From the NCBI RefSeq assembly GCF_002127535.1, contig NZ_MUBJ01000007.1:137511-201510 (forward strand): DNA of 64,000 nt. Reading direction: 5' to 3'. Shown here piece after piece: positions 1 to 9,405 of the stretch. The stretch is from Xenorhabdus vietnamensis (GTDB lineage: Bacteria > Pseudomonadota > Gammaproteobacteria > Enterobacterales > Enterobacteriaceae). The notes under the pieces were generated by a model, which was given only the letters and a program-made list of their open reading frames with translations, ran no database searches and had not been told where the DNA came from. How positions within the stretch are numbered: position 1 is the first letter of the stretch; each line of letters begins with the position of its first letter. The translations under genes and the position numbers were made by a program.

Positions 1-26
1 AAATCCACGGATGGAAGATAACGACC

Positions 27-782
27 ATGATACACCTTTTGATTGTAGACGCCTTAAATCTGATTCGACGCATTCATGCAGTACAGGGAAGCCCTTGCAT
101 CCCAGCCTGTGAGCATGCGTTAAAGCAGTTAATCACCCACGCATCTCCAACCCACGCCGTGGCGGTATTTGATGAAGATGATCGCAGCCATAGCTGGCGC
201 CATCATCTTCTCCCTGATTACAAAGCGGGCCGCTCTGCCATGCCGGACAATTTGCAGCAAGAAATGCCATTAATTAAGCAAGCATTCAATGCGCTGGGAG
301 TCGCCTGCTGGCACGCGGAAGGACATGAAGCGGATGATTTGGCTGCAACACTGGCAACAAAAGTCTCCGATAGCGGGCATAGTGTCACAATCGTTTCAAC
401 CGATAAAGGCTATTGCCAGCTTCTTTCTCCCAATATCCAAATTCGCGATTACTTCCAAAAACGCTGGCTGGATTTACCTTTTGTCCAGCAAGAATTTGGC
501 GTTGCCCCTAACCAGCTTCCCGATTATTGGGGGCTAGCAGGCATTAGTAGCAGTAAAATCCCCGGAGTTCAGGGTATTGGCCCCAAAACTGCCGCCACCC
601 TGCTGCTGCAAGCTGGCTCGCTGGATAATTTATTCCATAATTTAGAAACCCTGCCAGATAAATGGCGCAATAAATTGGAATCTCACAAAGAAATGGCTTA
701 TATCAGCCGCGAAATTGCATTGCTGAAAACCGACTTGTCATTACAAGGAAATTTGCAGCAATTGAGGCTCATCAATAGATAA
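27..782 (+). CDS. xni: Flap endonuclease Xni (ExoIX)
   Basis: 251 aa, the same length as E. coli Xni. The N-terminus has the 5'-nuclease opening [12 protein letters not shown]. The acidic motif [10 protein letters not shown] (about residues 99-108) and the helix-hairpin-helix segment [16 protein letters not shown] (about 177-192) are typical of the FEN/5'-3' exonuclease fold. The family cleaves 5' flaps during DNA repair and lacks the polymerase domain of PolA. The start has a purine-rich GGAAG about 10 nt upstream. Nothing upstream is visible because the window begins here. The assignment is firm; the in vivo role of the family is less clear than its fold. Confidence 0.95.
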   Translation: MIHLLIVDALNLIRRIHAVQGSPCIPACEHALKQLITHASPTHAVAVFDEDDRSHSWRHHLLPDYKAGRSAMPDNLQQEMPLIKQAFNALGVACWHAEGHEADDLAATLATKVSDSGHSVTIVSTDKGYCQLLSPNIQIRDYFQKRWLDLPFVQQEFGVAPNQLPDYWGLAGISSSKIPGVQGIGPKTAATLLLQAGSLDNLFHNLETLPDKWRNKLESHKEMAYISREIALLKTDLSLQGNLQQLRLINR

Positions 783-789
783 TGAATTG

Positions 790-864
790 ATATTATTGCA
801 ATAATATGATTTGTGATACTTGCTTTTGTGCGAATCTTACAGGCAAATAAAGCGTAGTATCACA
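790..864. terminator. Convergent intergenic inverted repeats
   Basis: Two structures sit between the converging xni and prtD. The first is an 18-bp perfect AT-rich palindrome at 790-807. The second is an imperfect stem pairing 812-826 with 849-864 (TGTGATACTTGCTTT against AAAGCGTAGTATCACA). Neither has a strong T-tract, so function as a bidirectional terminator is inferred from position only. Confidence 0.4.
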
Positions 865-888
865 TTTCAGTCATTTCAACTAATCGTC

Positions 889-2286
889 TCAACCAAAATA
901 ATCAGCAATTAAATTAATATGCTCACCCTTTAATTGACCGGATTCATTCAATAAACCAACCCACGCTTTCATATAGTCATATTTTGCCTGAGACAATTCA
1001 CGGCGAGCAGTATAAAGCTGTTGCTCAGCATTCAATATATCGACATTTACTCTCTGCCCCAGCGCTACACTTTTCTGGGTAGCTTTCACTTGTAATGCAG
1101 CCGCTCCCACCGCCATTTCATAGGCTCGTATCCGCTTTTCACCATTCACGCAGGCGTTATAATTGCGTCTCAGTGCATTCAGGATTTCTCCTGTCTGAAC
1201 ATCCATCTCATATTTGGTTTTGCCATAGTTTGCTGCTGATTGGCGCACCGCCGCTGAAGTACCGCCACCATTATAGAGGTTCATGGATACTCGTAATCCG
1301 ATGGAATCAGTCCGGTATTTTTGGTCGATGCTGTTATCACTGCTGGACTTATTTTCATTATGGGAAGCATACAACTCCAGTTTCGGCAGATATCCTGCAC
1401 GATTGCGCTGAATATCTTGATACGCCGCCTCAATTTTATGACGGGTCGCAGCCAGTTGTGGATTCTGACGTAATGCCAGCTCTTCCCAATCAGCATAGTG
1501 TTCTAAGTCTAGTTTGATTGTTTTGAACCTTGGAACATTGGATAAACGATTAACAGGCAAATCTGCCGGTAACGGCATACCAACCAATAACTGCAAGTCA
1601 CGAATGGCTGCATCCAGCTCATCCTGCACCACTAACTCATCAGCCAGTACCTGACTGTAACGTGTCTGAGTTTCTGCTACATCAGTACGAGTACCTTCAC
1701 CGGAAGAAAACAACTTTTGGTTGTGCTCGAGTTGCTCTTCATAGGCTGTCCGCTGCTGAGCGACTTGTGCCAAGCGATCCTGTGCATAAGCCACAGCCAC
1801 ATAACTGTTCACCACCCTGACCGCCAATTGCTGGCTATCCGCCCGAAAGCGAGTATCACTCATTAAGGAATAAGCCTGACGGGTTCGATAACGTGCCCAC
1901 ACTTCAAAATCGAGCAATGGCTGGGTCAAAACAATCGCACCACTATAGCTGCTATACTCCCGGTCACGGCTCTCCCTGATGACCCTGCCCCGATTGTTCA
2001 AAGATTGCGATTCCATCTTCTGCCAGTTTTGCGGTGCATTCTGGTAGCTAATTGATATCTTGGGCAGTAACTCTGCCAACCCAAGATTTTTCTCTTCCTG
2101 TCCGGCTTCCTGCTCTTTGATAGCGGCCTGAAACGTCGGATCGTGCTGCAATGCCAGCGCATAAGCCTCCGTTAAGGAAAGTGCATGTACGGAGCCAGAA
2201 ATTAATATTGCCAATAATACGGTTAACAACAGAGGCAATAACAAAGTACGTTTATTGGCAAAACTGCAATACCTCAACATCTTCAT
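889..2286 (-). CDS. prtD: Type I secretion outer-membrane channel, TolC family (PrtD/PrtF-like)
   Basis: 465 aa TolC-family protein with an N-terminal signal peptide (hydrophobic run LLLPLLLTVLLAILISG, likely cleavage after SVHA, about residue 35). It continues with the TolC opening LSLTEAYALALQHDP and long alpha-helical repeats. The family forms a trimeric outer-membrane duct that docks on the adaptor and ABC exporter. It is the last gene of the leftward prtA-inh-prtB-prtC-prtD unit, and its start overlaps the prtC stop by one base. The dedicated channel fits the arrangement known for serralysin exporters in Photorhabdus, Erwinia and Pseudomonas. The gene letter follows the Photorhabdus naming and is by position. 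Confidence 0.9.
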   Translation of the reverse strand: MKMLRYCSFANKRTLLLPLLLTVLLAILISGSVHALSLTEAYALALQHDPTFQAAIKEQEAGQEEKNLGLAELLPKISISYQNAPQNWQKMESQSLNNRGRVIRESRDREYSSYSGAIVLTQPLLDFEVWARYRTRQAYSLMSDTRFRADSQQLAVRVVNSYVAVAYAQDRLAQVAQQRTAYEEQLEHNQKLFSSGEGTRTDVAETQTRYSQVLADELVVQDELDAAIRDLQLLVGMPLPADLPVNRLSNVPRFKTIKLDLEHYADWEELALRQNPQLAATRHKIEAAYQDIQRNRAGYLPKLELYASHNENKSSSDNSIDQKYRTDSIGLRVSMNLYNGGGTSAAVRQSAANYGKTKYEMDVQTGEILNALRRNYNACVNGEKRIRAYEMAVGAAALQVKATQKSVALGQRVNVDILNAEQQLYTARRELSQAKYDYMKAWVGLLNESGQLKGEHINLIADYFG

Positions 2287-3623
2287 TACTCCTCAATCAA
2301 CGATGTAGACGCTCTATCCATTAGCGGCTTAAACAGATAGCTCAACAGAGAACGCGAACCTGTTTTGACGAATACTTCAACAGGCATCCCCGGTTTGATA
2401 TTCAATCCTGCCAGTTTCTCCATACCTTCAGGGCTGACTCTCAATCGCATCTGGTAATAAGGTTCTCTTGTCACCCCATCCACCAAACGGTCGGCAGAAA
2501 CCACCATCACCTTACCTGCGATTTTCGGTGTCCGGTTCTGATTGAACGCCGTAAACATCAAATCAACATCTTGCCCTATAGCCACTTTATCAATCAGGTT
2601 CACCATCAAACGCGCTTCTACTTCCAGCGCGCTCTGGGCTGGAAGAATTTCCATTAATTTCTCACCGGAGGCCACCACACCACCTTGAGTAAACACGGTT
2701 AATCCAACCACTGAGCCATCTACCGGAGCAATAATGGATGTATGTGACAGGTCAAATTGTGCTGTTTCCAGCTTATTTTTCAGCTCATTAGCCAATACTT
2801 GTACATCTGCCAGTTGGCTGCGTACTTCACGTTGGTAATCCGCCTGACGTTGGATAACTCGCTGCTGCGTTTCCTGTCGCTGTTTTTCAAGCTGCCCAAT
2901 TCGTCCTGCCATCTCAGCCATACTGCCACTTAATTCACTTTGACTACGCAGTAATTCCAGATAACGGTTACGAGGAAAATAACCCTCTTCAGTCAGGGGC
3001 CGCAGATTCGTAACCTGCTCTTTGAGCGAAATTTGCTGTTGCTGTTTGCTCATCAGGGCTTCCCGCAGTCCCTTAATTTGAAAATTCAGGCCTTCTTCTG
3101 TCTGCTGCATTCCAGCCAAATCACTGCGCAACATTTCACGACGTGATAAAAAGAGCTGTTTTTGCAAGGCAAGAATCTCATTAATGCGTGGCTCCGATTG
3201 CTGATTCAATAGCGCAGACGGAAACACAACAGTATCCTGCCCTTGCTGCTCGGCCAGAAGCCGGGCTTCTGTTGCCAATGTGGTATAAAGCTGCTGTTTC
3301 AAAGAATCAATTTGAGCGTTAACCTGCACCTGACTGAGCTGAACCAAAACCTGCCCGGCCTTCACGTGTTCGCCTTCTTTCACCTGAATTTGCCTGATAA
3401 TGCCATTGACAGGGGACTGTACCGTTTTGCGGTTCCCGTCAACCACAACAGTACCAGAAGAAGCAACCCCTTTATCGAGTGGTGCGAATGCCGCCCAAAT
3501 GAGAAACCCCAGAATGCCAATCCCAATCACCAACCAGCCTATTCGCAGGTAACGATTTGCATCCAGCGGCAATAATTCCGACACCTCATTTCGGGCATCC
3601 TTTGCGTTAGTCTGATAGGACAT
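2286..3623 (-). CDS. prtC: HlyD/PrtE-family membrane fusion protein of protease exporter
   Basis: 445 aa adaptor. It has a short cytoplasmic N-terminus, one transmembrane segment (LVIGIGILGFLIWAAF), a lipoyl-like half motif (GTVVVDGNRKTVQSPVNG, IQVKEGEHVKAGQVL) and a long coiled coil (about residues 95-290). The second lipoyl half is IIAPVDGSVVGL, followed by a C-terminal beta-barrel region. The start is set at the ATG at 3623 because GGGAG lies 5 nt upstream; an upstream in-frame start at 3650 has no comparable site. It bridges the PrtB ABC protein and the PrtD channel, and lies directly between their genes. Confidence 0.92.
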   Translation of the reverse strand: MSYQTNAKDARNEVSELLPLDANRYLRIGWLVIGIGILGFLIWAAFAPLDKGVASSGTVVVDGNRKTVQSPVNGIIRQIQVKEGEHVKAGQVLVQLSQVQVNAQIDSLKQQLYTTLATEARLLAEQQGQDTVVFPSALLNQQSEPRINEILALQKQLFLSRREMLRSDLAGMQQTEEGLNFQIKGLREALMSKQQQQISLKEQVTNLRPLTEEGYFPRNRYLELLRSQSELSGSMAEMAGRIGQLEKQRQETQQRVIQRQADYQREVRSQLADVQVLANELKNKLETAQFDLSHTSIIAPVDGSVVGLTVFTQGGVVASGEKLMEILPAQSALEVEARLMVNLIDKVAIGQDVDLMFTAFNQNRTPKIAGKVMVVSADRLVDGVTREPYYQMRLRVSPEGMEKLAGLNIKPGMPVEVFVKTGSRSLLSYLFKPLMDRASTSLIEE

Positions 3624-3674
3624 CTTTACTCCCAGATAGAAATATCCCAAGAATTGAAATATGGCTGAATCATG

Positions 3675-5441
3675 TTACGAGGCACGTTCGACCGCTTTTA
3701 ACTGTGACTGTGGTTGTGACGGAGACTGAGATAACGCAGCCATCACTTGCTGGGAAGGGCCAAACATTTTCATTTTCCCCTGTACCAACAGCAAAATTTT
3801 GGTTGTTTGCGAGAGCAATGAAGGTCTGTGGGTGATAACTACCACCGTTTTATTTTGTTCCCGTAATTGAGCAATCGCATGACTCAGGGCCTTTTCACCA
3901 AGATCATCCAGATTCGAGTTAGGTTCATCCAACACCACAAGCGATGGATTGCCATACAGAGCGCGAGCCAAACCTATCCGCTGTTTCTGCCCACCAGATA
4001 ACCCCATGCCGCCAGCGCCAATAACTGTGTCATAACCCTGCTCAAGATTGAGCACTAACTCATGGACTCCAGCTTTTTTCGCTGCCTCAATGACTTTTTC
4101 AGGTTCAACATCATTAAAACGTGCGATATTCTCCGCAATCGTGCCGCCAAATAGTTCAATATCCTGTGGCAGATAACCAATGGATGCTCCTAACTCATCT
4201 TTGTTCCATTGGTAAATATCAGCATCATCAAGCCGTACAACGCCTTCTTGCGCTGGCCAGATCCCCACCAGCAAACGGGCCAATGTGGATTTCCCCGAGG
4301 CACTAGGGCCAATCACTCCCAGAACATCACCAGAACTCAAGGCAAAGTTGATATCCTGCAAGACATATTGGTTATTTGATGATGATCCGGTCTGCGGGGT
4401 CTGGGCTGCCCGAATTTTACTCGGTGGCATTGCCGATACTTTTTCCAGCAATAGCATCCCCTCAGGAGATGGCAATGACATGCCACTTTTGCGTTCTGGT
4501 TGAGCTTTTAGTAGCTTGTCCAATCGTTGCCATGATAAGCGGGCTGCACTCCAACTCTTCCATGCCTGTATCAATTGTTCAATCGGCGACAACGCCCTTC
4601 CCATCAAAATAGAACCCGCAATCATCATCCCTGGTGTGATATTCCCTTCAATCGCCAACCAACCACCCAAACCAAGAATCAACGATTGCAAAGCCATGCG
4701 CACCGTTTTGGTCAACGCTGTGATGGACGCGGATCGCTCACTGGCAATACGCTGAAAATTGAGAAAACGCTGATGCAGGCCAAACCAACGACGGCGCAAT
4801 GTCGGCAACATTCCAAGCGCTTCAATCACTTCGGCATTACGCAAGTTAGTACTGGCTAAGTTGGCTGATCGTAAAGAAAGATTGCTTGCTTCCGCTAAAG
4901 GTGCCTGAGATAACCATTGATTCAACACCGCCAGCGCAATCAAAATAATCGCCCCAACCAACGCCAACAATCCCAAATACGGGCTGAACAGGAAAATAAC
5001 GCAAAGATAGATAGGGAACCAAGGAGCATCAAAAAAAGCAAATAGTGCATTGCCCGTCAAAAATTGCCGAATGGTCGCCAAGTCATTGAGCATCTGCCCT
5101 GCATCAGTGGAGCCATTTCTCAGATTGGATTCATATGACGCGGTATAAACCCGTTGGTTCAGGCACATATCAAACTGACTGCCAATGCGGATCACCACCA
5201 TACTCCGGATATATTCCAGCCCCCCCATAATGGCGAACATACTCAGTGTAATCAACGTCAGCATTAGCAAGGTCATCTCATTACTCGATGGCAGTACTCG
5301 ATCATATACCTGAAGCATATAAATGGAGGGAACCAGCATCAGTAAATTGATGAATGCCGTAAATAAGCCAATAGTCCAGAAGACCTTGCTGCGTGCACGG
5401 ATAACATCCGTGATTTCATCCTTTGGAAAGCGTAATTTCAC
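3675..5441 (-). CDS. prtB: Type I secretion ABC transporter/permease of protease exporter
   Basis: 588 aa fused membrane and ATPase half-transporter. The N-terminal half (about 20-300) holds the ABC transmembrane domain. The C-terminal half has Walker A GPSASGKST, the Q-loop region GYLPQDIELFGGTI, signature LSGGQKQR and Walker B LVVLDEP with H-loop VVITHRPS. It belongs to the PrtD/AprD type of exporters that move RTX metalloproteases without a cleaved signal peptide. It is followed after about 50 bp by the adaptor gene and preceded by an ERIC element that separates it from inh. Confidence 0.93.
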   Translation of the reverse strand: MKLRFPKDEITDVIRARSKVFWTIGLFTAFINLLMLVPSIYMLQVYDRVLPSSNEMTLLMLTLITLSMFAIMGGLEYIRSMVVIRIGSQFDMCLNQRVYTASYESNLRNGSTDAGQMLNDLATIRQFLTGNALFAFFDAPWFPIYLCVIFLFSPYLGLLALVGAIILIALAVLNQWLSQAPLAEASNLSLRSANLASTNLRNAEVIEALGMLPTLRRRWFGLHQRFLNFQRIASERSASITALTKTVRMALQSLILGLGGWLAIEGNITPGMMIAGSILMGRALSPIEQLIQAWKSWSAARLSWQRLDKLLKAQPERKSGMSLPSPEGMLLLEKVSAMPPSKIRAAQTPQTGSSSNNQYVLQDINFALSSGDVLGVIGPSASGKSTLARLLVGIWPAQEGVVRLDDADIYQWNKDELGASIGYLPQDIELFGGTIAENIARFNDVEPEKVIEAAKKAGVHELVLNLEQGYDTVIGAGGMGLSGGQKQRIGLARALYGNPSLVVLDEPNSNLDDLGEKALSHAIAQLREQNKTVVVITHRPSLLSQTTKILLLVQGKMKMFGPSQQVMAALSQSPSQPQSQLKAVERAS

Positions 5442-5487
5442 TGCAATCCCTTTATCATTAAGTGAAGCAAAACGAATTAGTTATCTA

Positions 5488-5613
5488 TATACCCTTCGTC
5501 TTTCAAGTTGCCTCTTTGTTGTCTGAGCTCACTCACCCCAGTCACATAGTTATCTATGCTCCCGCGGATTCGTTCCCTTGCCGCCGCGTCGCACCTTAAA
5601 ATCCATTGGTATA
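5488..5613 (-). repeat. ERIC (IRU) intergenic repeat
   Basis: A 126-bp element bounded by TATACCC at one end and GGTATA at the other, the usual ends and near-usual length of enterobacterial repetitive intergenic consensus elements. On the minus strand the centre reads as the hallmark GTGACTGGGGTGAGTGAG, preceded by GCGGCAAGGGAACGAATCC. A short open frame of 62 codons crosses it, but this is the repeat read as protein. A second GGGTATA occurs about 47 bp further out at 5654-5660. It lies within the transcribed spacer between inh and prtB, so it would be part of the operon mRNA. Confidence 0.9.
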
Positions 5614-5674
5614 CCTTTATATTTTTCAATCCACAGCTTTGCTGAAATCTATCGGGTATATCCATGCATGATTT

Positions 5675-6175
5675 TTATTTTGTTACCGCATTCGCTGTGC
5701 CACTATTTTCTGTGCCATTAAATGTCATGACCAGTTCCCGGCCATCAACAAAATAGGCAATCCACTGTTCCGACTCATGACTAAAAAACGCCAAACTATT
5801 GCCATCACCGTCGGTCAATGTGATGCCATCAGGAGATGGATACCATCCTTCAACAGAAGACCCAATCAACTCAGGCACACAAGCATCGCTTTTCAAAGCC
5901 CAGATTGAACCATCGGGTAAATGAGTATCAGTCAATTCAATATTGCACAACCTGTTCCCATCGGTGAGTTGCCATAACCCTTTCAACTCACCAGCAGATG
6001 GAAGCCCCAAACTACTCGCCATACATCCTCCTACAAAAAAGAGAGAAAAAATTATCGATAAGGCCGATTTTGATAAAAGCGGTTTCAATAAAAACAGTTT
6101 CAATCTAAAAAACTGACAGCTACACAGCAAGGAGTTGAAGAAAACAGGTATTAAATTTCGATATCTATACAACAC
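5675..6175 (-). CDS. inh: Periplasmic serralysin inhibitor Inh
   Basis: The mature part, beginning about SSLGLPSAGELKG, matches the start of known serralysin inhibitors (SSLxLPSAxELxG). It keeps the two cysteines (CNIEL and DACVPEL), the WYPSPDGITL strand and a C-terminal FFSHESEQW segment. These small beta-barrel proteins insert their N-terminus into the active site of the protease in the periplasm. A hydrophobic stretch IIFSLFFVGGCMA precedes the mature part and serves as a signal peptide. The start is uncertain: GTG at 6175 follows a perfect AGGAGG, an ATG at 6217 is possible, and an ATG at the CMA position also has AGGAGG but would remove the signal. It is directly downstream of its presumed target prtA. 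Confidence 0.88.
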   Translation of the reverse strand: MLYRYRNLIPVFFNSLLCSCQFFRLKLFLLKPLLSKSALSIIFSLFFVGGCMASSLGLPSAGELKGLWQLTDGNRLCNIELTDTHLPDGSIWALKSDACVPELIGSSVEGWYPSPDGITLTDGDGNSLAFFSHESEQWIAYFVDGRELVMTFNGTENSGTANAVTK

Positions 6176-6185
6176 AATTACCTCC

Positions 6186-6233
6186 TTTCCATCATTTCCA
6201 CTTTTCATCATGTCCACTTTCCATCATTTAAAT
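6186..6233. repeat. Three 16-bp tandem repeats at inh leader
   Basis: Units TTTCCATCATTTCCAC, TTTTCATCATGTCCAC and TTTCCATCATTTAAAT occupy 6186-6201, 6202-6217 and 6218-6233. They cover the ribosome-binding region of inh and supply several alternative ATG triplets, which makes the start ambiguous. Confidence 0.75.
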
Positions 6234-6269
6234 AATACTGCCGTATTCCTCTCAGGATACGGCAGTATT
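6234..6269 (-). terminator. Strong hairpin between prtA and inh
   Basis: Arms 6234-6250 and 6254-6269 (TACTGCCGTATTCCT against AGGATACGGCAGTA) pair almost perfectly around a CTC loop. On the minus strand the stem is followed by ATTATTTAAA, a weak T-rich tail. The position directly after prtA fits a partial terminator or mRNA-stabilising hairpin that raises protease over exporter. Confidence 0.7.
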
Positions 6270-6290
6270 TCACTAATATGATGCTATTAA

Positions 6291-7721
6291 TTAGACGATG
6301 AAATCTGTCTCAGTCAACGGTTGACCGATAACTTTCACCAGAAAATCATTGCCGGCCAAATCACCACCAAGACTGATTTCCAGATCGGTTACATCATTGG
6401 CTTTATCATAAGTGAGCAGTACTTCGCCCGCCTTACCTGAGAACGAATTCACAAATTTGATATCGCCAGTACCACCGAAATTGAAATCAGACAGGTCGAT
6501 CTTGTCTTCACCAGAGATGAAATCATGAATCCAGTCTGGATTGTCTTTCAGTGATTCTTTGCCATCCAGATAAACAAAGGTATCGTTGCCTTCACCACCC
6601 CATAGGTGATCACCGCCCAGGCCGCCATAAATGACGTCATCACCTGCTCCACCTTTCAGAATATTGTCAGCGCTGTTACCTACCAGAATATCGTCACCGC
6701 TGCCGCCAATCGCGTTCTCAATAACTACACCACGAGCGATGGAAACGTTGCCTTTCAAGCCTCCAACATCAGAGAAAGCGCCTTCATTCAGGTTAATACG
6801 TTGATTTTGGGTAAAGCCAGAGAAATCAAAGGTATCTTCACCGCCAGCATCCCAGACACTGAATACGAGTTTGCTGTTAGCATCAGTTGCGGTCATGAAG
6901 TCAAGATCAGTATTGGAATTGAAACCATATACGGTATCTCCCTTACGGGTTTCCATATTCGCACCATACAGATCCTGAATGGCAGAAATATCATTCAGCA
7001 AAGGCGCCGATGAATATTGATATTTAAAATCTTGACCAGTGAATTTTTCACTGAAGTAACTCATGACGGTATAAGCACGAGAATCTTCGAAATATTTCGC
7101 TGATTTGGTATAGCTTGGACGCACTTTATCAGAAGCATCATAATCGGCAGGATGTTCCAGCCCTAATGCATGTCCAATTTCATGAGTGAAAGTCTGACGG
7201 GCATAACCATTCACATCAATGTCATTATCTACAAAAGTATGACTTTCAGAATTATACCAAGTATAAGCAGTTTTCTGCCCCTGTGGCAGAGTAGCAAATG
7301 CATAATCCTTGTTGGCGCTATAATCAAAGAAACCAAAAGTGATATTCGCTTTATTAGCGCTGCTAACCTCGGTAAATTTAATATTGGCAACATCAGACCA
7401 AGATTGTAAAGAAAGTTTCGCAGCTTTTTGTTGCTCGTTATTAAAAGCACTGAAGCCAGAAATCTTAAACAACGGCATTATAGCAGGTGTCGATTCCAGA
7501 AAATGATAAGATAATTCTAATGCGCCAGAATGAATATATTTCTTGGCCCATTGATAATCTCCACGCACAAGCTCATCAGGCGCTTCATCCGCTAATACCT
7601 TATGCGCAACACGAACATCAGGATCAGAGTTTGGAACGTAGGCTGTGAGAAGTGAATGAACATCCTGTACGGAATTGGAATCAGATAACCCCACATAGGT
7701 ATATTTTTTCTTTGAGGTCAT
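6291..7721 (-). CDS. prtA: Serralysin-family RTX zinc metalloprotease
   Basis: 476 aa from the ATG at 7721, chosen because AGGAG lies 6 nt upstream; an in-frame start 17 codons earlier has none. The zinc site HEIGHALGLEHP (HExxHxxGxxH) is followed by the Met-turn VMSYFSE. The C-terminal half has RTX nonapeptides (GGSGDDILVG, GGAGDDVIYG, GGLGGDHLWG, GGEGNDTF) that bind calcium in a parallel beta-roll. The protein ends in DFIV, the usual type I secretion tail of this family. There is no signal peptide, as expected. It is exported by the PrtBCD genes downstream and held inactive in the periplasm by Inh. It corresponds to the alkaline protease secreted by Photorhabdus and Xenorhabdus. Confidence 0.95.
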   Translation of the reverse strand: MTSKKKYTYVGLSDSNSVQDVHSLLTAYVPNSDPDVRVAHKVLADEAPDELVRGDYQWAKKYIHSGALELSYHFLESTPAIMPLFKISGFSAFNNEQQKAAKLSLQSWSDVANIKFTEVSSANKANITFGFFDYSANKDYAFATLPQGQKTAYTWYNSESHTFVDNDIDVNGYARQTFTHEIGHALGLEHPADYDASDKVRPSYTKSAKYFEDSRAYTVMSYFSEKFTGQDFKYQYSSAPLLNDISAIQDLYGANMETRKGDTVYGFNSNTDLDFMTATDANSKLVFSVWDAGGEDTFDFSGFTQNQRINLNEGAFSDVGGLKGNVSIARGVVIENAIGGSGDDILVGNSADNILKGGAGDDVIYGGLGGDHLWGGEGNDTFVYLDGKESLKDNPDWIHDFISGEDKIDLSDFNFGGTGDIKFVNSFSGKAGEVLLTYDKANDVTDLEISLGGDLAGNDFLVKVIGQPLTETDFIV

Positions 7722-8307
7722 GTAAATCTCCTGTAAAAACAAGACAAGTATCCTAAAACCCGAAATTTTCATAATAACGGGCGTAAGAGTTTTAAATTCT
7801 TCCTAAGACCCTCTTGGAAAGAAAACTCTAGAATAAAATAGCGTTAGTTATTGTCTATGTAAAAATAATTCATATATCTTTTTAGAATACATATTGCACA
7901 AATTTAATTTATGTAATTAATTATTAATTTCTCAATGAAATTTTTTTGATAATAAAAAAACAACATGATTTATTATTAAATTATGTTGTTTTTATCTGCT
8001 GAAAATTGATCCTAAGATAGAATTATCTCTTTACCTGATTTTTTTAAAAATTAGTTTATTTCTATTCAACTTGAAATTTATTCCATATCCCTAAATATCA
8101 ATTTTCAGTGCAATTGAGTTGTATAGTCGAGTTATACAATCAAATAATGCAATAAAAAAAGAAATTGCTCCTCAGAAATATAGCCAACTATGTGGTCAAG
8201 ATTATGTAGCAGGATAAGAATGACTGGAGTGGCTGGGGTTCGATGGTACTGCTGAAGGTTATTAGATGCTGCCAACAAGGGCAGCACATTAAAAAATAAC
8301 GGAAATA
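7722..8307. other. AT-rich promoter/intergenic region upstream of prtA
   Basis: About 590 bp without a convincing gene. It holds the prtA leader and promoter region, although no clear sigma-70 hexamers stand out. An AT-only hairpin at 7956-7993 (AAAAACAACAT against ATGTTGTTTTT) is flanked by A and T runs. A short GC-rich hairpin at 8267-8286 (TGCTGCC/GGCAGCA) lies just after the rlmM stop. The high A+T content would suit binding by H-NS-like proteins, but that is inference. Confidence 0.5.
7956..7993. terminator. AT-rich bidirectional hairpin
   Basis: Arms AAAAACAACAT (7956-7966) and ATGTTGTTTTT (7983-7993) are perfectly complementary and give a U-run on either strand. It lies 300 bp beyond the rlmM stop, upstream of prtA, so it could insulate the two units. 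Confidence 0.45.
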
Positions 8308-9405
8308 TCAATAATCCCGCTCAGTTGCATACACAGACCAGATACGACGAACATGTACAGTGATTTCTTCACGATCATGATACAAGTGCTTCGCCTGAAT
8401 CTGCGCATTCACGCCGTTTTCTTTCAATTGCAGCTCTATTTTCTGCAATATATGAGCCACTTCCTCATAGCGCTTTTTCATCGGCAATTTAAGATTAAAG
8501 ATCGCCTCACGACACCAACTTTTTACCAGCCAATCCGTCATAAGTTGTGCAACTTTGGCGGGCTTCTCAACCATGTCACAAATCAGCCAGTAAATATTTT
8601 TCACTGGCGGCTCAAATTTAAAACCATCCACACGATAATGCTTCACCTGTCCCGTATCCATCAGGCTCTCAGCCATCGTGCCATTATCTACCGCATGAAC
8701 GATCATACTGCGTTTCACGAGCTGGTAAGTCCATCCTCCCGGACAAGCACCGAGATCCACTGCGTGAAGGCCGCTATCCAAACGTTCTTCCCATTCGTCA
8801 TAAGGAATAAATACATGGAAAGCTTCTTCCAGTTTCAGTGTTGAGCGGCTTGGTGCATCTGAAGGAAATTTCAGGCGCGGGATCCCCATATAGAAACGGG
8901 AATTATTGTTGCTGTAGGAATACCCGACATAACAACAACCTGGAGCAATGAAAAAGACATGAATCACAGGACGATTGTAATTTTCCTTTGCCAGCAAAAG
9001 TTTTTCCTGACGCATCGCATTACGCAGCGGAACCGTAAACTTACGGCAGAATTTCATCAATTCTTTGCTTTCATTGGTATCCGGCACTTCTACACGCAAC
9101 TCACCCGCCTTCTCAATAACGCCGATCAACATGCCAATAATCGGTGTAACGCGATCTTCTTGCGGTAAATCTTTCAACAGCTCGCCAACAACCAACATTT
9201 GACGGGCAAAAATCAACTCACTGAACGGGATTTCCCGGATCAGACGATCCGCATCATCCGGCTGATAACACTCAAACAGTACATAGCCACTGTTCTCTTT
9301 CACTCGGGCGAAACCGTAAATTTCTTTTTTACCCGCTTTGTCGGTAATTTCTGCCGCACACTCTTTTTCAAAACCCGGGCGGCAATATAAAGCAACTTTA
9401 TTCAT
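8308..9405 (-). CDS. rlmM: 23S rRNA 2'-O-ribose C2498 methyltransferase RlmM
   Basis: 365 aa, one shorter than E. coli RlmM. The N-terminal THUMP-like part starts [20 protein letters not shown]. The Rossmann methyltransferase part carries the SAM motif [18 protein letters not shown] (about residues 218-235), and the catalytic region includes [13 protein letters not shown]. The enzyme methylates C2498 of 23S rRNA before assembly, using S-adenosylmethionine. Its start overlaps the end of ygdD by 8 bp, so the two are co-transcribed. This is a conserved core gene next to gcvA as in E. coli. Confidence 0.96.
   Translation of the reverse strand: MNKVALYCRPGFEKECAAEITDKAGKKEIYGFARVKENSGYVLFECYQPDDADRLIREIPFSELIFARQMLVVGELLKDLPQEDRVTPIIGMLIGVIEKAGELRVEVPDTNESKELMKFCRKFTVPLRNAMRQEKLLLAKENYNRPVIHVFFIAPGCCYVGYSYSNNNSRFYMGIPRLKFPSDAPSRSTLKLEEAFHVFIPYDEWEERLDSGLHAVDLGACPGGWTYQLVKRSMIVHAVDNGTMAESLMDTGQVKHYRVDGFKFEPPVKNIYWLICDMVEKPAKVAQLMTDWLVKSWCREAIFNLKLPMKKRYEEVAHILQKIELQLKENGVNAQIQAKHLYHDREEITVHVRRIWSVYATERDY

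Noticed and set aside
5477..5665. 62-codon open frame on the minus strand between prtB and inh
   Set aside because: It is the ERIC repeat read as protein; no ribosome-binding site and the DNA-level repeat structure explains it.
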